Origin: Chinchilla lanigera
Lineage: Eukaryota; Chordata; Mammalia; Rodentia; Chinchillidae
Assembly (NCBI RefSeq): GCF_000276665.1
Contig: NW_004955518.1
Span: 1,502,322-1,566,321, forward strand
DNA length: 64,000 bases
Reading direction: 5' to 3'
The notes beneath the pieces are model-generated. The model was not told where the DNA came from. It saw only the letters and a program-made list of their open reading frames with translations, and made no database searches. Numbering within the stretch: position 1 is the first letter of the stretch; each line of letters starts with the position of its first letter. A program made the translations under genes and the position numbers. Of the stretch, positions 48,841 through 60,984 are shown piece after piece.

Positions 48841-51800
48841 ACAAGACAGAAAAATCCATTTCCTCTTTTGGAGCAGAAAAAGAGCAACAGCTACTTGCTT
48901 GTATAAAGCTTTGGAGCCAATCTGAACTTTCACTCAGTATTCAAAATCTTAATCGTATCTTCATCTTCTCTTCCAGGCGCTCTTGTTCCTAACCTTTTGT
49001 AGCTCTCATCAGTGCAAAGAGAACTGCTTTTTGTTTTCATCTTTGTCAGAGTAAAAGTCTACTTTTCTCAGGTGCCTAAGTAAGTTACCGCTCATCCATC
49101 CATATTGTAGCTTCCAAAACACTGCTGCCCTTGTCTCATTTCTTTGCTCTTATAGTTGTGTCCCTTTTAAGAAACATCCTCCAAATGTCATTTTAATGAA
49201 ATCTCAGCAGGGTCAGGAACTAACATAGACATGCATCTTTAACCTTAAACCTATCAAACACTCACTCTTTTGCACTGATATTGAAATTGGGATTACTCAG
49301 TTGTCTTTTTATTCTTCTCTTTTTTTTTTTCAAATTTTCAACACTGAGACAAAGGTTCAGTGTTCAAGAAAAACACAAAGTAGGAAAAAATAATAACTTG
49401 GGGATCAGGTGAAACTGAATTTAATAATCACATGCTCTTATACACTAGTACTCTCGTTGCCCTAACAATGTGTTGATCATTTTTGGGAAACAAAAACACA
49501 CCCTTATTTAAGAACAGATTCTTAAAATTCTCAAAAGCTTAACTATTAAAAGGATCTTTGCATCAGTAACAAACCTAAAAGAGGGTATTCAGAGAGAAAA
49601 ACCACCAGGAAAAGAAATGAAATGCTAATAGGAAACTCAATGGAGAAAATATTTCTTTTTCAGTCAGTTTTTTAAAATAACTCTTGCAAGCATCTCTGGC
49701 ACATTTCTCTGTGTCCTAGACATTGTGATCAGTTGACTGGGGAGTCAGAACCTTTATACACACTGGGCCGCCAGCATAAAGGAAAAACTCTCAATTCACA
49801 ACATGGCTGCTTTAAGTGTTTACTTTCTATTTCTCATACTGGATCATCAAAATGTTGAATTTTTCAAAATACTTAAGTTTGCTCCAATCTTATGAAAAGA
49901 TATAGTAAAATGCATTTTTCAGTGGTGTTCAGATTTTAAAGTTATACTCTCACAGAGATTAAAAAACCACTATTATTGAAACAACCACAGATAAGTCAAC
50001 TTTGGTATTGTGCATCTTCAATTATCATTTAGCCCACTGAAATGACTGCTTTTGTAACATACTTTGATAAAATATCACTGTTGCATGAAGCAGAACTGGC
50101 TGTAGTTGGATGGATATACGTATGCGAACAAGGATTCCAAGTAAAACATTGCATATATTCAAAAACTGAATGATAGAATGAAGCAATAAATCGTCATCCC
50201 CATAGGGTCTGGGTAGGGACAGGTGGAAGTGAAGTGTGGCTGGGCAGCAGAAGTCTGAATGCATTCTTGACAGCAATATAGTAGGGAATGAACTCTAAAA
50301 TACAGTAAGCTTGTAATTTGTAGATAAAGAGAAAACACTTAGGTTTTCTGAAAGGGAGTTTGTCAATAAAGTTATACTTCAAAAATTATATTCTGCTACT
50401 TCTGTATGGGGCAAAAAGTCTGATCACCAAAAAAGAAATGAAACTGTTAAAACACTAAACAATCCAGAATCCGAAGGTCATACAAAGCTGCCCTGGCCTG
50501 CCTGATGGTAGAAATTTGAGAGCTCACTTCAGAGCAAGAATCAATAAAATTGCATACTTTACATTTACAGTACTACACAGTCAGTCAAGTAAAAGGAACA
50601 GAACAAAGTAAGTACTAATAAGAGGATGTATGCTGATACAGTTGCTAAATTAAATCTTTGATACCTTTTAGTTTTCGATCCAAGAAATACTTAGTGAGCA
50701 TCTACTACACACAAGGCACACAGTCTTGTCTCATCATTTTTTTCATTATCTGAGAAGCCAAATATAAAAACTCCATGTAACTTATTTCACAACTGATTGA
50801 TGTTCTTCCTTAAGAACAACAGATTGATTTCTTTATAAACAGCAGTACTAACTCCTCCATCATGTCTCCCTCTTTTGGTGCACACAGTCCAATCAACTCT
50901 CGAGCCAACTCAATACAAACCAGAGGAAAAGCATTAAGAGAACAAGGTCCATTAGGCCCAATATTGCCTCAATTACTTTAATTCCATTATTCCTGTTCAT
51001 ATTACTTCTTTAATCAACATCTCCTTTCAGTTATTCATGTTTACCCTTTTCAAAATCACGAGTAATAGCATTTGGTCTTTTGAGCTCAGCGGCAACAGAG
51101 TTTCATAAATATATTTCTGAATCTATGATTGTCTCCAGATCTGAAACTGAGACATCTTAAATTGAATCACGTTTTCCGGAGGTCATTTCATGTAATGATG
51201 CAAAGCATCTTAATGCAATATAGGTGTTTTTACCTGTTAGGCCATTTGTCACTCACTGTCGAAGATAAGCACATATGGCTTACTGGCTTTCTAAGTGCCT
51301 TCTTCCCATGTTAAAACCTTAGTGTAGTTTCACTGACTTTTTCAGTTAAACTGCAACTCTTTTCCATACCTAAGTCTGCCTTTTGTTTAATGTGATCTTT
51401 CAGCCTTCACTGACAATGATTCTGTTCTGCAAGAGTTTCATCTGGATATTACATTAACCACTGCCTCTTTCATATGACAATTAATCAATCCCTCAGTTCC
51501 ACCTCTGCAACAGCCTTACAAATTACAGGCACTCTGCTTCCCTCCAGTCTTTTAACGAAAGTCAATGTGGTGTCTATTACACATGAGAAGCTGCACTTTC
51601 AGCATAAACAGGTCCATGATGCTTATACAGCCCTTTCCTGCAACATATGGGCATCTTTCTGGTTATAAAAATAATGTATAATACAAAGAAGTATGCAAAA
51701 ATTGTATCATGAGGAGTCCATTGAAAGTTCTGCTGGAGGTCAGAAAAGGGTAAGTCACTCACGCATAAAGTTTTCATAAAGGATATGAATCTCAGGGAGG

Positions 51801-52099
51801 ATTTTGGAAATGGAAATGAAGAGAGAGATGTAGTGAATAGTGGGCAAGAAACAAAGCAGAAAAATTTAGCTGAGAAAATTATTTAAAGACGTAAACAGAA
51901 GCAGAAAATTATTTAAAGCAATAAATAAAAGGGGAAGCAGTAAGTGACAGCGAGTATAACATGTCAAGAGATTTGCAGGATATATGTACTTCTTAACTTA
52001 GTCATTCTCCTTGCAGTGTGCAAGATGAACTGAAGGTGGCTAGATGCTCTTCATAGGCATGCCATGGAAAGGAAAGTTCAGAGATGTGTAAAAGTACCT
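48841..52099. other. No gene recognised
   Basis: Non-coding. A MIR-like scrap ('AGCATCTACTACACACAAGG') lies at about 50697-50720. ORFs at 50025-50382 and 51129-51777 have no motifs. Confidence 0.45.
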
Positions 52100-52520
52100 C
52101 TGAGATCAATGTCTGCCTTCCTCCGGAGCCTCATCCATCCCACATCCCTCTTCCCACAGTATGCTCTAGCAGCGCTGCACTAACCTGGAGTACACACACT
52201 CTGCCCTACCACACATCCTGTCTTCTCCACATGTTCTCTGTCCACCAAGCTGATTCACTTTGTGTTCACCTTTCCAATCCTTCCAATCTCCATTCAAATA
52301 CTGTTTTGTCTCTAAAGCACTTCCTAAGTCCCTCAAGCCAATCTAGTAGTCCTGTTTCCGGCATGAAAAGTACGGGTGGTATATGGCTTCATCATAGCAG
52401 TAATTTTTGCATGATTGTCTCCCTCTAAATTATACTATACTTAACATTTTCTCCAGAGCAATTTTTGGCACATGGTAAAAGACTATGAATGACTGAATGA
52501 ATGAATGAATGAATGAACAG
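52100..52520 (+). repeat. L2 LINE 3' end with (TGAA)n tail
   Basis: Pyrimidine-rich L2-type sequence ('CTTCCTCCGGAGCCTCATCC', 'CCTTCCAATCTCCATTCAAA', 'AAAGCACTTCCTAAGTCCCT') leads to 'GGCACATGGTAAAAGACTAT' and a (TGAA)n run at about 52489-52516, the known end of L2. The 114-residue ORF here is a by-product. Confidence 0.6.
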
Positions 52521-52586
52521 ACAAGTGGAAAAGAAGAGAAAGGCAAGAAGAAAGGCTAGTTATAGATGAAAAGGAAAAGAAGAGTA

Positions 52587-52655
52587 CAGCCAGGGATACA
52601 GCTCAGTGGCACAACACCTGTGCAACGTCCTTCCCGATACAAAAAAAAAGGAGAA
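52587..52655 (+). mobile_element. ID SINE with internal deletion
   Basis: It begins AGCCAGGGATACAGCTCAGT and GGCACAACACCTG, then jumps to GCAACGTCCTTCCCGATAC and an A-rich tail. About 20 bp of the usual middle is missing, including part of the B-box, so it is not transcription-competent. Confidence 0.7.
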
Positions 52656-54744
52656 TAAAAAAATGAAAGAATTACAAACACTTGATTGAGCTTTGTGAAA
52701 ACCCAATGTAGAAGACACAACCAATAGAGGAAAATGCCAAGCTTTTGATAAATGAAACAAAAAAGGAAGCAGAGTACGGCAGAGGGAGGACTTGGAGAAT
52801 GCAAACACTTAAATTCCTATTTTAGCTTGTTATATGAAAACATTCCCTGAAAAGATTTGATAGAATCTTCAAAGTATCATGTTCAATTAAAGTTCTTCCC
52901 ATATCATAAATACACTCTAAGAGATTAAAAATTCCCATGTTAATTAACAACTAAACAGATATACAATGATTTCTTACTTTTTAAAATCAGAGTTTAATAA
53001 TGAACGTATTATTACCAATTCCATGAAAGTCTTACATCTAAGCTCTCAGAAACATAAAACTGAGATACTGAAAAACGCAAAATAGTTGCAAAGAAAAGAC
53101 TAGGCAACAACAATAAGCTAAGTTTTTGTTGCTCACAGTTACTGATATTTTCTGGGTTATTTTCTCGTTAATAATAGAGGAGTGTTAGGTACACATAAAA
53201 TAACTTAGTTATTAAAATAAGACTCACTCAGGTATTACCAAGTAGCGTTCATTGTGGAGTACTTCACTTGCCAGCTCAGGACAGTTTAATTACCAGAACA
53301 TAATTGCTTCCTGGGCTCCACCTGCAGGCAATGGAGGGTGATTCTACCATCACTCTGATGTGATCATTGTGTGACCAAAACAAACTAATTGTTTTAATTT
53401 TAATGAAGCCCTACAGACATTCGCACAAATGAAGGAGAGGTGTGCATGGGAGAGTGTGCATGGGAGGCTGCAGAAGACCTCTAACTGAGCTCTTCAATAA
53501 CATGGAGTAGAAAAGTACGTTGTGGCAACACCTGGATGAAGTTATACATCCACACATGGCATTTGGTGGAACTGTGCCTGCATACATCACACACACTGTA
53601 AATATCTGTCTCTTGATTTACCAATTTTCTTAGGACTAATGTCAGTGTGAAAAACGCTAAAATGAATTTTTATTTTTATTTTTACGTTCTACTGCTTGTC
53701 ATCATCTTATAAATCCAGTACTGTCAGAGCCCATATTGTCACTTGGCTGTGGGACAGCCTACAGTCACAGGAAAAGCTCTGTGGGACTGGGGCAGCCTGA
53801 AAATAAACAATTCCAACCAGCCTCCAACACAGACTTCCAGTAGGCCTGGGCCTGAGCCCCACACTCAATACCAAGACCCTGGCCTCCCAAATTAGGGAAG
53901 TTCTGCAGAGGACTAACCCAGGGGCTGTAAAGACCCCATATGGCTACTACACTGCCCATCTCATTCCAGGGGGGCGAATCTGCTACTGGACTTGGTTCCT
54001 CTTATCAGAAGGTTCTTCTTCATATTAAAAAGGTATTTCTTTCCTGGAAGTAACTATAGACTTGGACAGAAAGCACTGACCCAATAGGATAAAAGTTTCC
54101 CAAATAAAGATCTCTAAAAAAGTAGTCCTTCAAGTGCTACCAGTGTCTTAACATTTTATCAACAGCCAAATTTCAGCCCTTGAAAGATAACTTCTAATAA
54201 TTCTGAGCCAAGGATACATAGAGAAAGGAAAAGATGCCATGAGGGCAGATCTATTTCAGGATAGCCATTTACAGATTAAAGCTGGGGAACAGATATTAAA
54301 TTTAATAAGTGCAAAACGTTACAGCTGGAAAAGAAAAATGCCTCACCTAAGTATGATTTAAATGGTATTGAATTCGCTGGGAAGATATCTCGATGTACTG
54401 ATAGGAGAGGCATGTAAAATGGCAGTTCCGCCTGCTATGCTAGCAAAGGTAGGACTGCTCAGATCAGTACCTTTCATTTAAACAAAATCTCCCACTTGCT
54501 ATTACTTTTAAAGGAAAAGTTTCATCACATTTATGATATTGTTTAAGTTGGACTATCCTGAAAGTAAAAATTCACTTGAGATTAAGAGCCAGAATAATAG
54601 CTGCCCTTCACTGGTTACAGCACTTTGCCTTTTCAAATTAAATTTGACCATGACCATTGTGGGCTTTACCATTCACTCATTAAACAACTTAGCAGCAAGC
54701 ACCATGCTAGATTTTTTTAGGGAATACCAAGAGAAATGGGTCCC
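52656..54744. other. No gene recognised
   Basis: Non-coding. The area 54352-54480 has a minus-strand donor-like GTGAGG and a 39-codon ATG frame, but the frame stops before the donor. Confidence 0.45.
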
Positions 54745-55150
54745 TGTCCCATAGATAGCATTATAGCTGAACTGTGTACTCCTAGGAAATACTGAAGTCC
54801 TAATCTTCCATACATAGAACTGTGAATTTGAAACACGGTCCTTGCAGATGATTAAATTAAGATTAGGTCATTAGCACGGGCCCTAACTCAACCTGAATGG
54901 TACTCTTATAAAAAGGGAAAATCGGGATATAGAGATAGACATCACAAAACAGAAGACAATGTAAAGACACAGGGAGAAGATACCATCTGCTAGATGATGG
55001 AAGCATCTAGAAGGTAGGCCTGAAATGGATTCTTCCTCAGGATCCAAGAAGGAATCAATCCTGTTATCCCTTTGATTTGGGACTTCTACCCTCCAGAATT
55101 GTGAGAGAATAAATGTTTATCATTTAAGCCAGGCAGTTTGTAGTCCTTTG
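54745..55150 (+). mobile_element. MLT1 (ERVL-MaLR) LTR
   Basis: MLT1 order: 'GAAATACTGAAGTCCTAATC', 'CCTTGCAGATGATTAAATTA', 'GATTAGGTCATTAGCACG', 'GTACTCTTATAAAAAGGG', then 'ACCCTCCAGAATTGTGAGAG', the poly(A) signal AATAAA and 'TTTAAGCCAGGCAGTTTG'. It is an old copy. Confidence 0.88.
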
Positions 55151-55966
55151 TCAAGGCAGTCTGAGATTCATTATCAATTAGGTAACAAAGAAACAAGCCC
55201 AGTAACGAAATTGCCACAGGCAACAGAACTCTAATATAGGTCTATCTACTGATGTTTTGGCTCAGTTAATGAGACCAGATTCAGTCACTAGATCACAGAT
55301 CATACTACCTCTGTCAGTTCTATAAAGACCACCAGAGAAAAAGACAGCTTCTATCCTAAGGAGTACACTGACCCAATGGGGACTGTGTAATCCTCTAAGA
55401 AAAGATGATTAGAAAGAAACAGCAGCAATAAAAGTTAATGGAAAATTAATCTTGGTGACCTATTTGGGCAAATCAAGGTTGTGAGGCATGCATTTATTTA
55501 AAAGGAAAATGCAAAGGAAATTTAGAAGGACAGTTTCAGATAAGGCGCCAGAGATAAGACTTTAATTAGAAGTCTTCAGTATTCACATATTTGCATAAAT
55601 GTTGAAAAGATAAAAAGTTTCTGATAAGGTAATAAAGATGAACAATAGTAGTCATTCTCCATTAACTCTGTAGAAGTTGACAAGGCATTTCTAGTGACTG
55701 GCCTTGTTTCTTTACTGCTTGTTTCCAGGGCCTGTCATAGGTAGTTTGTATACACTCCCCACATAAGTGTCAGTTCCCTGAGATCCCTACCATGGCCGTC
55801 TGAGCCCAGAAATAAGAGTATGAGACACATTAGGGAACTACACCAGTGGTGTAATTAAGCTAAATCCTTAATTTAGCTTACTCGTACAGTGATAACCTGC
55901 CTCATACAGTGATAATCTGCCAGTTAGGCCTACTTATCATGCAAGCCGCATGTGCCATCCTTTTAC
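55151..55966. other. No gene recognised
   Basis: Non-coding. A short local repeat 'ATACAGTGATAA' / 'GTACAGTGATAA' is found at about 55885-55915. Confidence 0.45.
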
Positions 55967-56032
55967 CTGAATGTGGTGAGCAAACTCTCCTTCATGTGTC
56001 ATAAATATGATATCATGCTGACTGCAAAGGAC
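55967..56032 (-). other. Candidate 66-bp in-frame internal exon (unproven)
   Basis: On the minus strand a branch-point-like TTCTAAC lies about 20 nt above the acceptor CTTTGTTTTACAG, which is directly followed by the block. The block ends CATTCAG and is followed by the donor GTAAAA. It is 66 bp, a multiple of three. The only open frame is phase 0 and encodes 22 residues containing HDIIFMTHEGEF, which has the look of a beta-propeller strand and hairpin. I do not recognise the protein. No linked exon was found with certainty. Confidence 0.35.
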
Positions 56033-56863
56033 CTGTAAAACAAAGGCCATCTTGTTAGAAGAATCTTCAAACATCAATTTCAGAGAGCTGATTGAACATA
56101 TGTAAGCAGATGCCAGGTTTCACTTGCAGAGTTCTAGCTGAACACTGCCCTTTCCATTTCCAGCTATCCCAACCAATGCCCTTGCAGAAGGTCTCTGCAC
56201 AGTGCTAACCTGGGTAACAATCAATAAATGTGAAGGTCTCATCATAAGCACAGCCTGTGAACTGTCAATGCTCTCAGAATACTTCCATTTTAAAAGCTGC
56301 TGCTAAAGTAGCTGCAGTGGGGCTCGTGCTAGGGTCAGGGCCTCCCCAAGCTGAGAAAGGCTAAAGAAATAAAGCTGTAAGTTAATTAAGGCAGTGTAAC
56401 CCACGGGGTCATTCAAAAGTGGTTTTGGGGAGCTGACCAGTATCAGATGTACTATTTTTAAGTGTAGGAAATCGTTGCAAATTTCCAAGTTGAACTGAGT
56501 TAGTTATTTATAAATTTTCTCTCAGAAAATCTGTCATTCTGGAAACTTTAAAATATAGTTGGAGATGTCACAGAAATTCCAGCTTAATTTTCTAGACTGT
56601 ATTTCAAAACCTTGTTACACAAAGCATGGTCCGAGGACAAACAGCAACATTAGCCTTCCCAGAGATGAAGAGCCTGAGTTCAGAAAGCCATCTCGGACTT
56701 CCTAGGACAGAACTACATTTGCGCAAGATTCTCAGATGATTCCTATGCATATAAAACATGCTTTTTAAAGGCTTTACTCATGAGTCCAATGGTTATTGTG
56801 ATCAGAAGTAAGAGACTGTCCAAAATTTCATGACTATCCTCTGGTATCTATAAGTTAAAGGGA
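56033..56863. other. No gene recognised
   Basis: Non-coding flank of the L1 insertion. Confidence 0.45.
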
Positions 56864-59800
56864 TCATAATTCCTATTTTTATTTGTTTGTTTTGTTTTTT
56901 TATTTTAAGAAAGAAGGAAAACATATTAACAAACAGACATCCATTTATAAAATAGCATAAGAACGATACTTGCAGAACAAAACAGAGTTACAGACAAAGT
57001 TGGAGGAAATTAACCATGGTTGTTGCAATACTTATTGATGTCTTCAAAGTGGTTTCTCAAGAAAACAAATAGAGACATACAAGATTAATCAAGCAAGTAA
57101 TCATTAACTGTTCCTTTCTGTAGAGCAATAGAAGACAGTAGTACAACTATGTTAGCTATTCTGTATATAAATACTTACATTATTTCCCCTTCTTTCCCTT
57201 CTCTTTTCCCACACCCTAGTTGCCCTTTACTTTTGAGAATTTTCCTTTCGTTTCAAAATGTCTGTCATACCTCCTAGTCTTTATTCACTCTCTCAGGTCT
57301 TACACTAGTGAGACAATATGATGCTTACACATGCAGGTCTGATTTATTTCACTTATGAGTATGGTCTCCACTTGTGACCATTTACCTATAAAACCTTGAG
57401 TTTATCTTTCTTTATAGCTCAGTAATATTCCATTATATAAAAGTACTACAATTTTTTTATTATTTATTCCTCAATGGATGGACATTTGGGTTGCTTCCAC
57501 AATTTAGCAATTACAAATTGCAGTACTATAAACACGGGTGCACATATATCACTGTGATATGATGCTTTCAGATCTTCTGGGAAAATACCCAGAAGGGGAA
57601 TAGCTGGGTTGAATAGGACCTCTAGACCTAGTTTGCTGAGGAATCTCCAAACTGATTTCCACAGAGGTTTTACCAGTCTGCATTCCCACCAGCAGTGGAG
57701 AAGAGTTCCTATTTCTCCACAGCCTTGCCAGTATTTGTTACTGGTTGACTTCTTAATGATAGCCATTCTTACTGGGATGAGGTGGAATCTCAATGTTGTT
57801 TTAATTTGCATTTCTCAAATGACTAATGATATTGAACATTTTCTCATTTATTTGCCATTTGTATTTCTTTATCTGACAAGTGTGTGTTCATCTCAGATGC
57901 CCATTTTTGGGTTGGGTCTTTAAATGGGGGAGGCTGGTGTTTTTTAATTCTTTGAACGTTCTAGATAGAAGACCTTTGTCCGAGGGACAGTCAGCTAAAA
58001 TTTTTTCCAATTTGTGGGTTTTCTTTTTACTCTGCTGGTGATTTCATTAGATGTACAGAAACTTTTCAGTAGGATGAGATCCCAGTTGTTGATTCTTTGA
58101 AGTATTTCAAGTTCAGTTTGGTTTTTGTTCATGAACTCTCTGCCTACCCCATGTCTTCAAGATTTTTGCCTACTTTCTTTTCCAAAAGATTTAGTGTTTC
58201 TGTTTGAATATTGAGATCTGTAATCCATTTTGACTTGAGTTTGGTGCATGGTGATAGACTTGGGTCTATTTTCAGTCTTTGGCAGGTAGCAAGCCAATTT
58301 TTCCAGCACCATTTATTAAAAAGGTTTTCTTCCAGTGAGTTTGTTTGGCTCCTCTGTCAAGATGAGGTGGCTGAGTGTGTTTGTGGTTGTGGCTGTTTCT
58401 TCCAGTCTGTTCCATTGATCCTCTGGTCTCTTTTTTAGCCAGTGCCAGGTCGATTTTATTACAGTAGCATTGCAGTATAATTTCAGGTCAGGGATTGTGA
58501 TTCCACCTGACTTGTCCTTGTTGCCCAGGACTGCTTTTGCTGTTCTGGGTCTCTTCTGGTTCCAGATGAATGTTAGGAATGTTTTCTCTAGATCTGTGAG
58601 GTATGCTAATGGTAGTTTAATTAGGATTGCATTGAATCTGTACAACCATTTTTGAGTATGGCCATTTTCACAGTGTTGGTTCTTCATATCCATGAGCAAG
58701 GAATATTTTTCCATTCATTGAAATCCTCTTTGATCTCTTTTTTTGGAGTACTGTAGTTTTTATTGAATAGATCTTTTACCTCTTTTGTTAGATTGATTCC
58801 TAAGTATTTCAGTTTCTTGGATGCTATTGTGAAAGGTATGATTTCCTTAATTTCTCTCTCAGTCTGTTTGTTGTTTGTGTATAGGAATGCTATTGATTTT
58901 TGGGTGTTGACTTTGTATCCAGCTACACTGCTGAATTTGTTGATTAATTCAAGGAGTCTTCTTGTATAGTTTTTGGGGTGTTCTATGTAAAGTATCATGT
59001 CATCTGCAAATAGTGATAGTTTTACTTCTTCCTTTCCTATCCTTATTCCTTTCATTCTTCTTTCTTGTCTAATTGCTCTGGCTAATGGTTCCAGAACTAT
59101 GTTGAACAGGAGTGGTGACAGTGCACATCCTTGTCTTGTTCCTGATTTTAAAGGAAAAGCTTTCAATTTTTGTCCATTTAGTATGATGTTGGCTGTTGGT
59201 TTGTTATAGAGGGCTTTGATCAGGTTGAGGTAAAGACCATCTATTCCTATTTTCTGTAGAGTTTTTATGATGAATACACATTGGACTTGGTTAAAAGCTT
59301 TTTGTGCATCTATTGAGATGATCATATGGTTTTTGTCTTTGGTTCTATTGATATGGTGTATAACACGTATTGATTTGCAAATATTGAACCATCCCTGCAT
59401 TCCTGGAATAAATCTGTGTATGATTTTCTTAATGATTTGCTGCATTCTATTTGCTAGTATTTTATTGAGTATCTTTGCATCTATATTCATTAGCGAGACT
59501 GATCTGTAGTTCTCTTTCTTCGCTGGGTCTTTCTCAGGTTTTGGTATCAGTATAATACTTGCCTCCAGAAATAAGTTAGGGAGAATTGCTTCCTTTTCAA
59601 TTTCATTGAAGAGTTTGAGGAGTGTTGGTATTAAATCTTCTCTGAATTTCTTGTAAAATTCTGTTGTGAATATATCATGGCCTGGGCTTTTCTTTGTAAG
59701 TTTTTAATCACACTTTCAATCTCATTAATTGATATTGGGTTGTTCAGCATTTTTATATGTTCTTGACTCAACCTTGGTAATTCGTACATGTCTAGGAATC

Positions 59801-60407
59801 TGTCCATTTCTTCTGAGTTTTCTATCCTGTGGGAGTAAACATTTTCAAAGTAGGTATTAATGATCTTCTGAATTTCTGTAGAATCTGTAGTAATTTCATC
59901 CTTTTCATTCCATATTGTATCAATCTGAGTTCTTTCCTTTCTTTTTTTGATAAGGTTGTCTAGGGTTTATCAATTTTATTTATTCTTTCTAAAAACCAAC
60001 ACTTTAATTCATTTATTTTTTGTAAGGTTTGCTTCATCCAATTCCATTAATTTCTGCCCTGATCTTTATAATCTCCTCCCTTCTTTGGGCTTTGGGTTTG
60101 ACTTGTTTTCTAAAAGTTTGAGGTGGAGCATTAGGCTATTCATTTGTTCTCTTTCTGTTTTCCTTATCTGTGAGCTCACCATTATAAATTTCCCTCTGAG
60201 GACTGGTTTCATGGTATCCCACAGATTCCAATAAGTTGTATTTACATTTTTATTTGTTTGTAAGTATTTTTTAATTTCTTCTTTAATTTCATCTGTGATC
60301 CATTGGTTGTTCAGGAAGTTGTTGTTTAATTTCTAAGTGTTCATGTAGTTTTTGGAGTTCCTTTTGTCATTAATTTCCAATTTCACTGCACTGTGGTCAT
60401 AATTCCT
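56864..60407 (-). mobile_element. 5'-truncated 3.5-kb L1 with 11-bp TSD
   Basis: TCATAATTCCT is repeated at 56864-56874 and 60397-60407. Just right of the left copy is a T-rich tract (the complement of the A tail, about 56875-56905), then the 3' UTR in antisense, then ORF2 in antisense up to the right copy. The 3' UTR matches the minus complement of the L1 at 46 kb. The L1 is truncated within ORF2. Confidence 0.85.
57430..60396 (-). pseudogene. L1 ORF2 pseudogene (reverse transcriptase and C-terminal parts)
   Basis: This L1 ORF2 copy encoded the LINE-1 endonuclease/reverse transcriptase; here the N-terminal endonuclease is missing by 5' truncation. Open blocks remain at 59490-58684 (268 residues), 58714-58316 (132) and 57811-57464 (115), in different frames, so frameshifts and stops separate them. 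The first holds the reverse transcriptase core, with a [14 protein letters not shown] block and the catalytic [11 protein letters not shown] motif (the FADD box, both aspartates kept). The second has the IWNQKRP region. The third carries the C-terminal cysteine region (YWQGCGEIGTLLHCWWEC), whose cysteines and histidine match those of the intact copy at 45.3 kb. It is inactive. Confidence 0.88.
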
Positions 60408-60764
60408 TTACTATAGCTGCATGGATCTAGGGAACATATCCTAATAAACTCTTTAGGAACTCCTTACCACTGGCCCTTTTTTTCCAGAATACACATACTA
60501 ACTGTAAACTGGTACCTAATAGCATAGCAAATTCCAGAAAACTTTATTTTGTACCCCAAAAACCAGCATTATTGACATGATGACACACATTATTCATTGC
60601 ATAATTTGGTGCTTAACAATAACCAATACTATGCAGAGAATGTAAAGGAGACAGAAATTGTGACAAGGGTCAGGAGTTCCAAAAGGGAAGGGTCAGCACA
60701 GGAACCCACCAGCAGAGAAGGGTATTCGTATTTATTTAGAAAGCCCCTGACCAGCCAGTTTTTG
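60408..60764. other. No gene recognised
   Basis: Non-coding spacer. Confidence 0.45.
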
Positions 60765-60880
60765 TTTGCTTGTAATCCCAGCACTCTGGGAGGCTGAGGC
60801 AGGAGGATCAGAAGTTCAAACCCAGCCTGGACAACTTAGCAATCACAGAGATCCTTCTTAAAATAAAATTAAAGGAGCAC
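60765..60880 (+). mobile_element. B1/Alu-like SINE, 5' end missing
   Basis: 'CTTGTAATCCCAGCACTCTG', 'GGAGGCTGAGGCAGGAGGAT', 'AGAAGTTCAAACCCAGCCTG' and 'GACAACTTAGCAATCACAGA' lead to an A-rich tail. The first about 15-20 bases and the A-box start are absent. The B1 internal duplication is not evident. Confidence 0.8.
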
Positions 60881-60984
60881 AGCACTAATTTTGTCATAAA
60901 GGCACAGAAACATGGACTGTCAGACCCACATTTATTCTTTAGAATATTTGTGTTGATGAATTACTAATTTTAATTTTATGAGTT

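Noticed and set aside
54352..54480. Minus-strand exon with donor GTGAGG and a 39-codon ATG frame
   Set aside because: The frame stops before the donor and no clean acceptor or partner exon was found.
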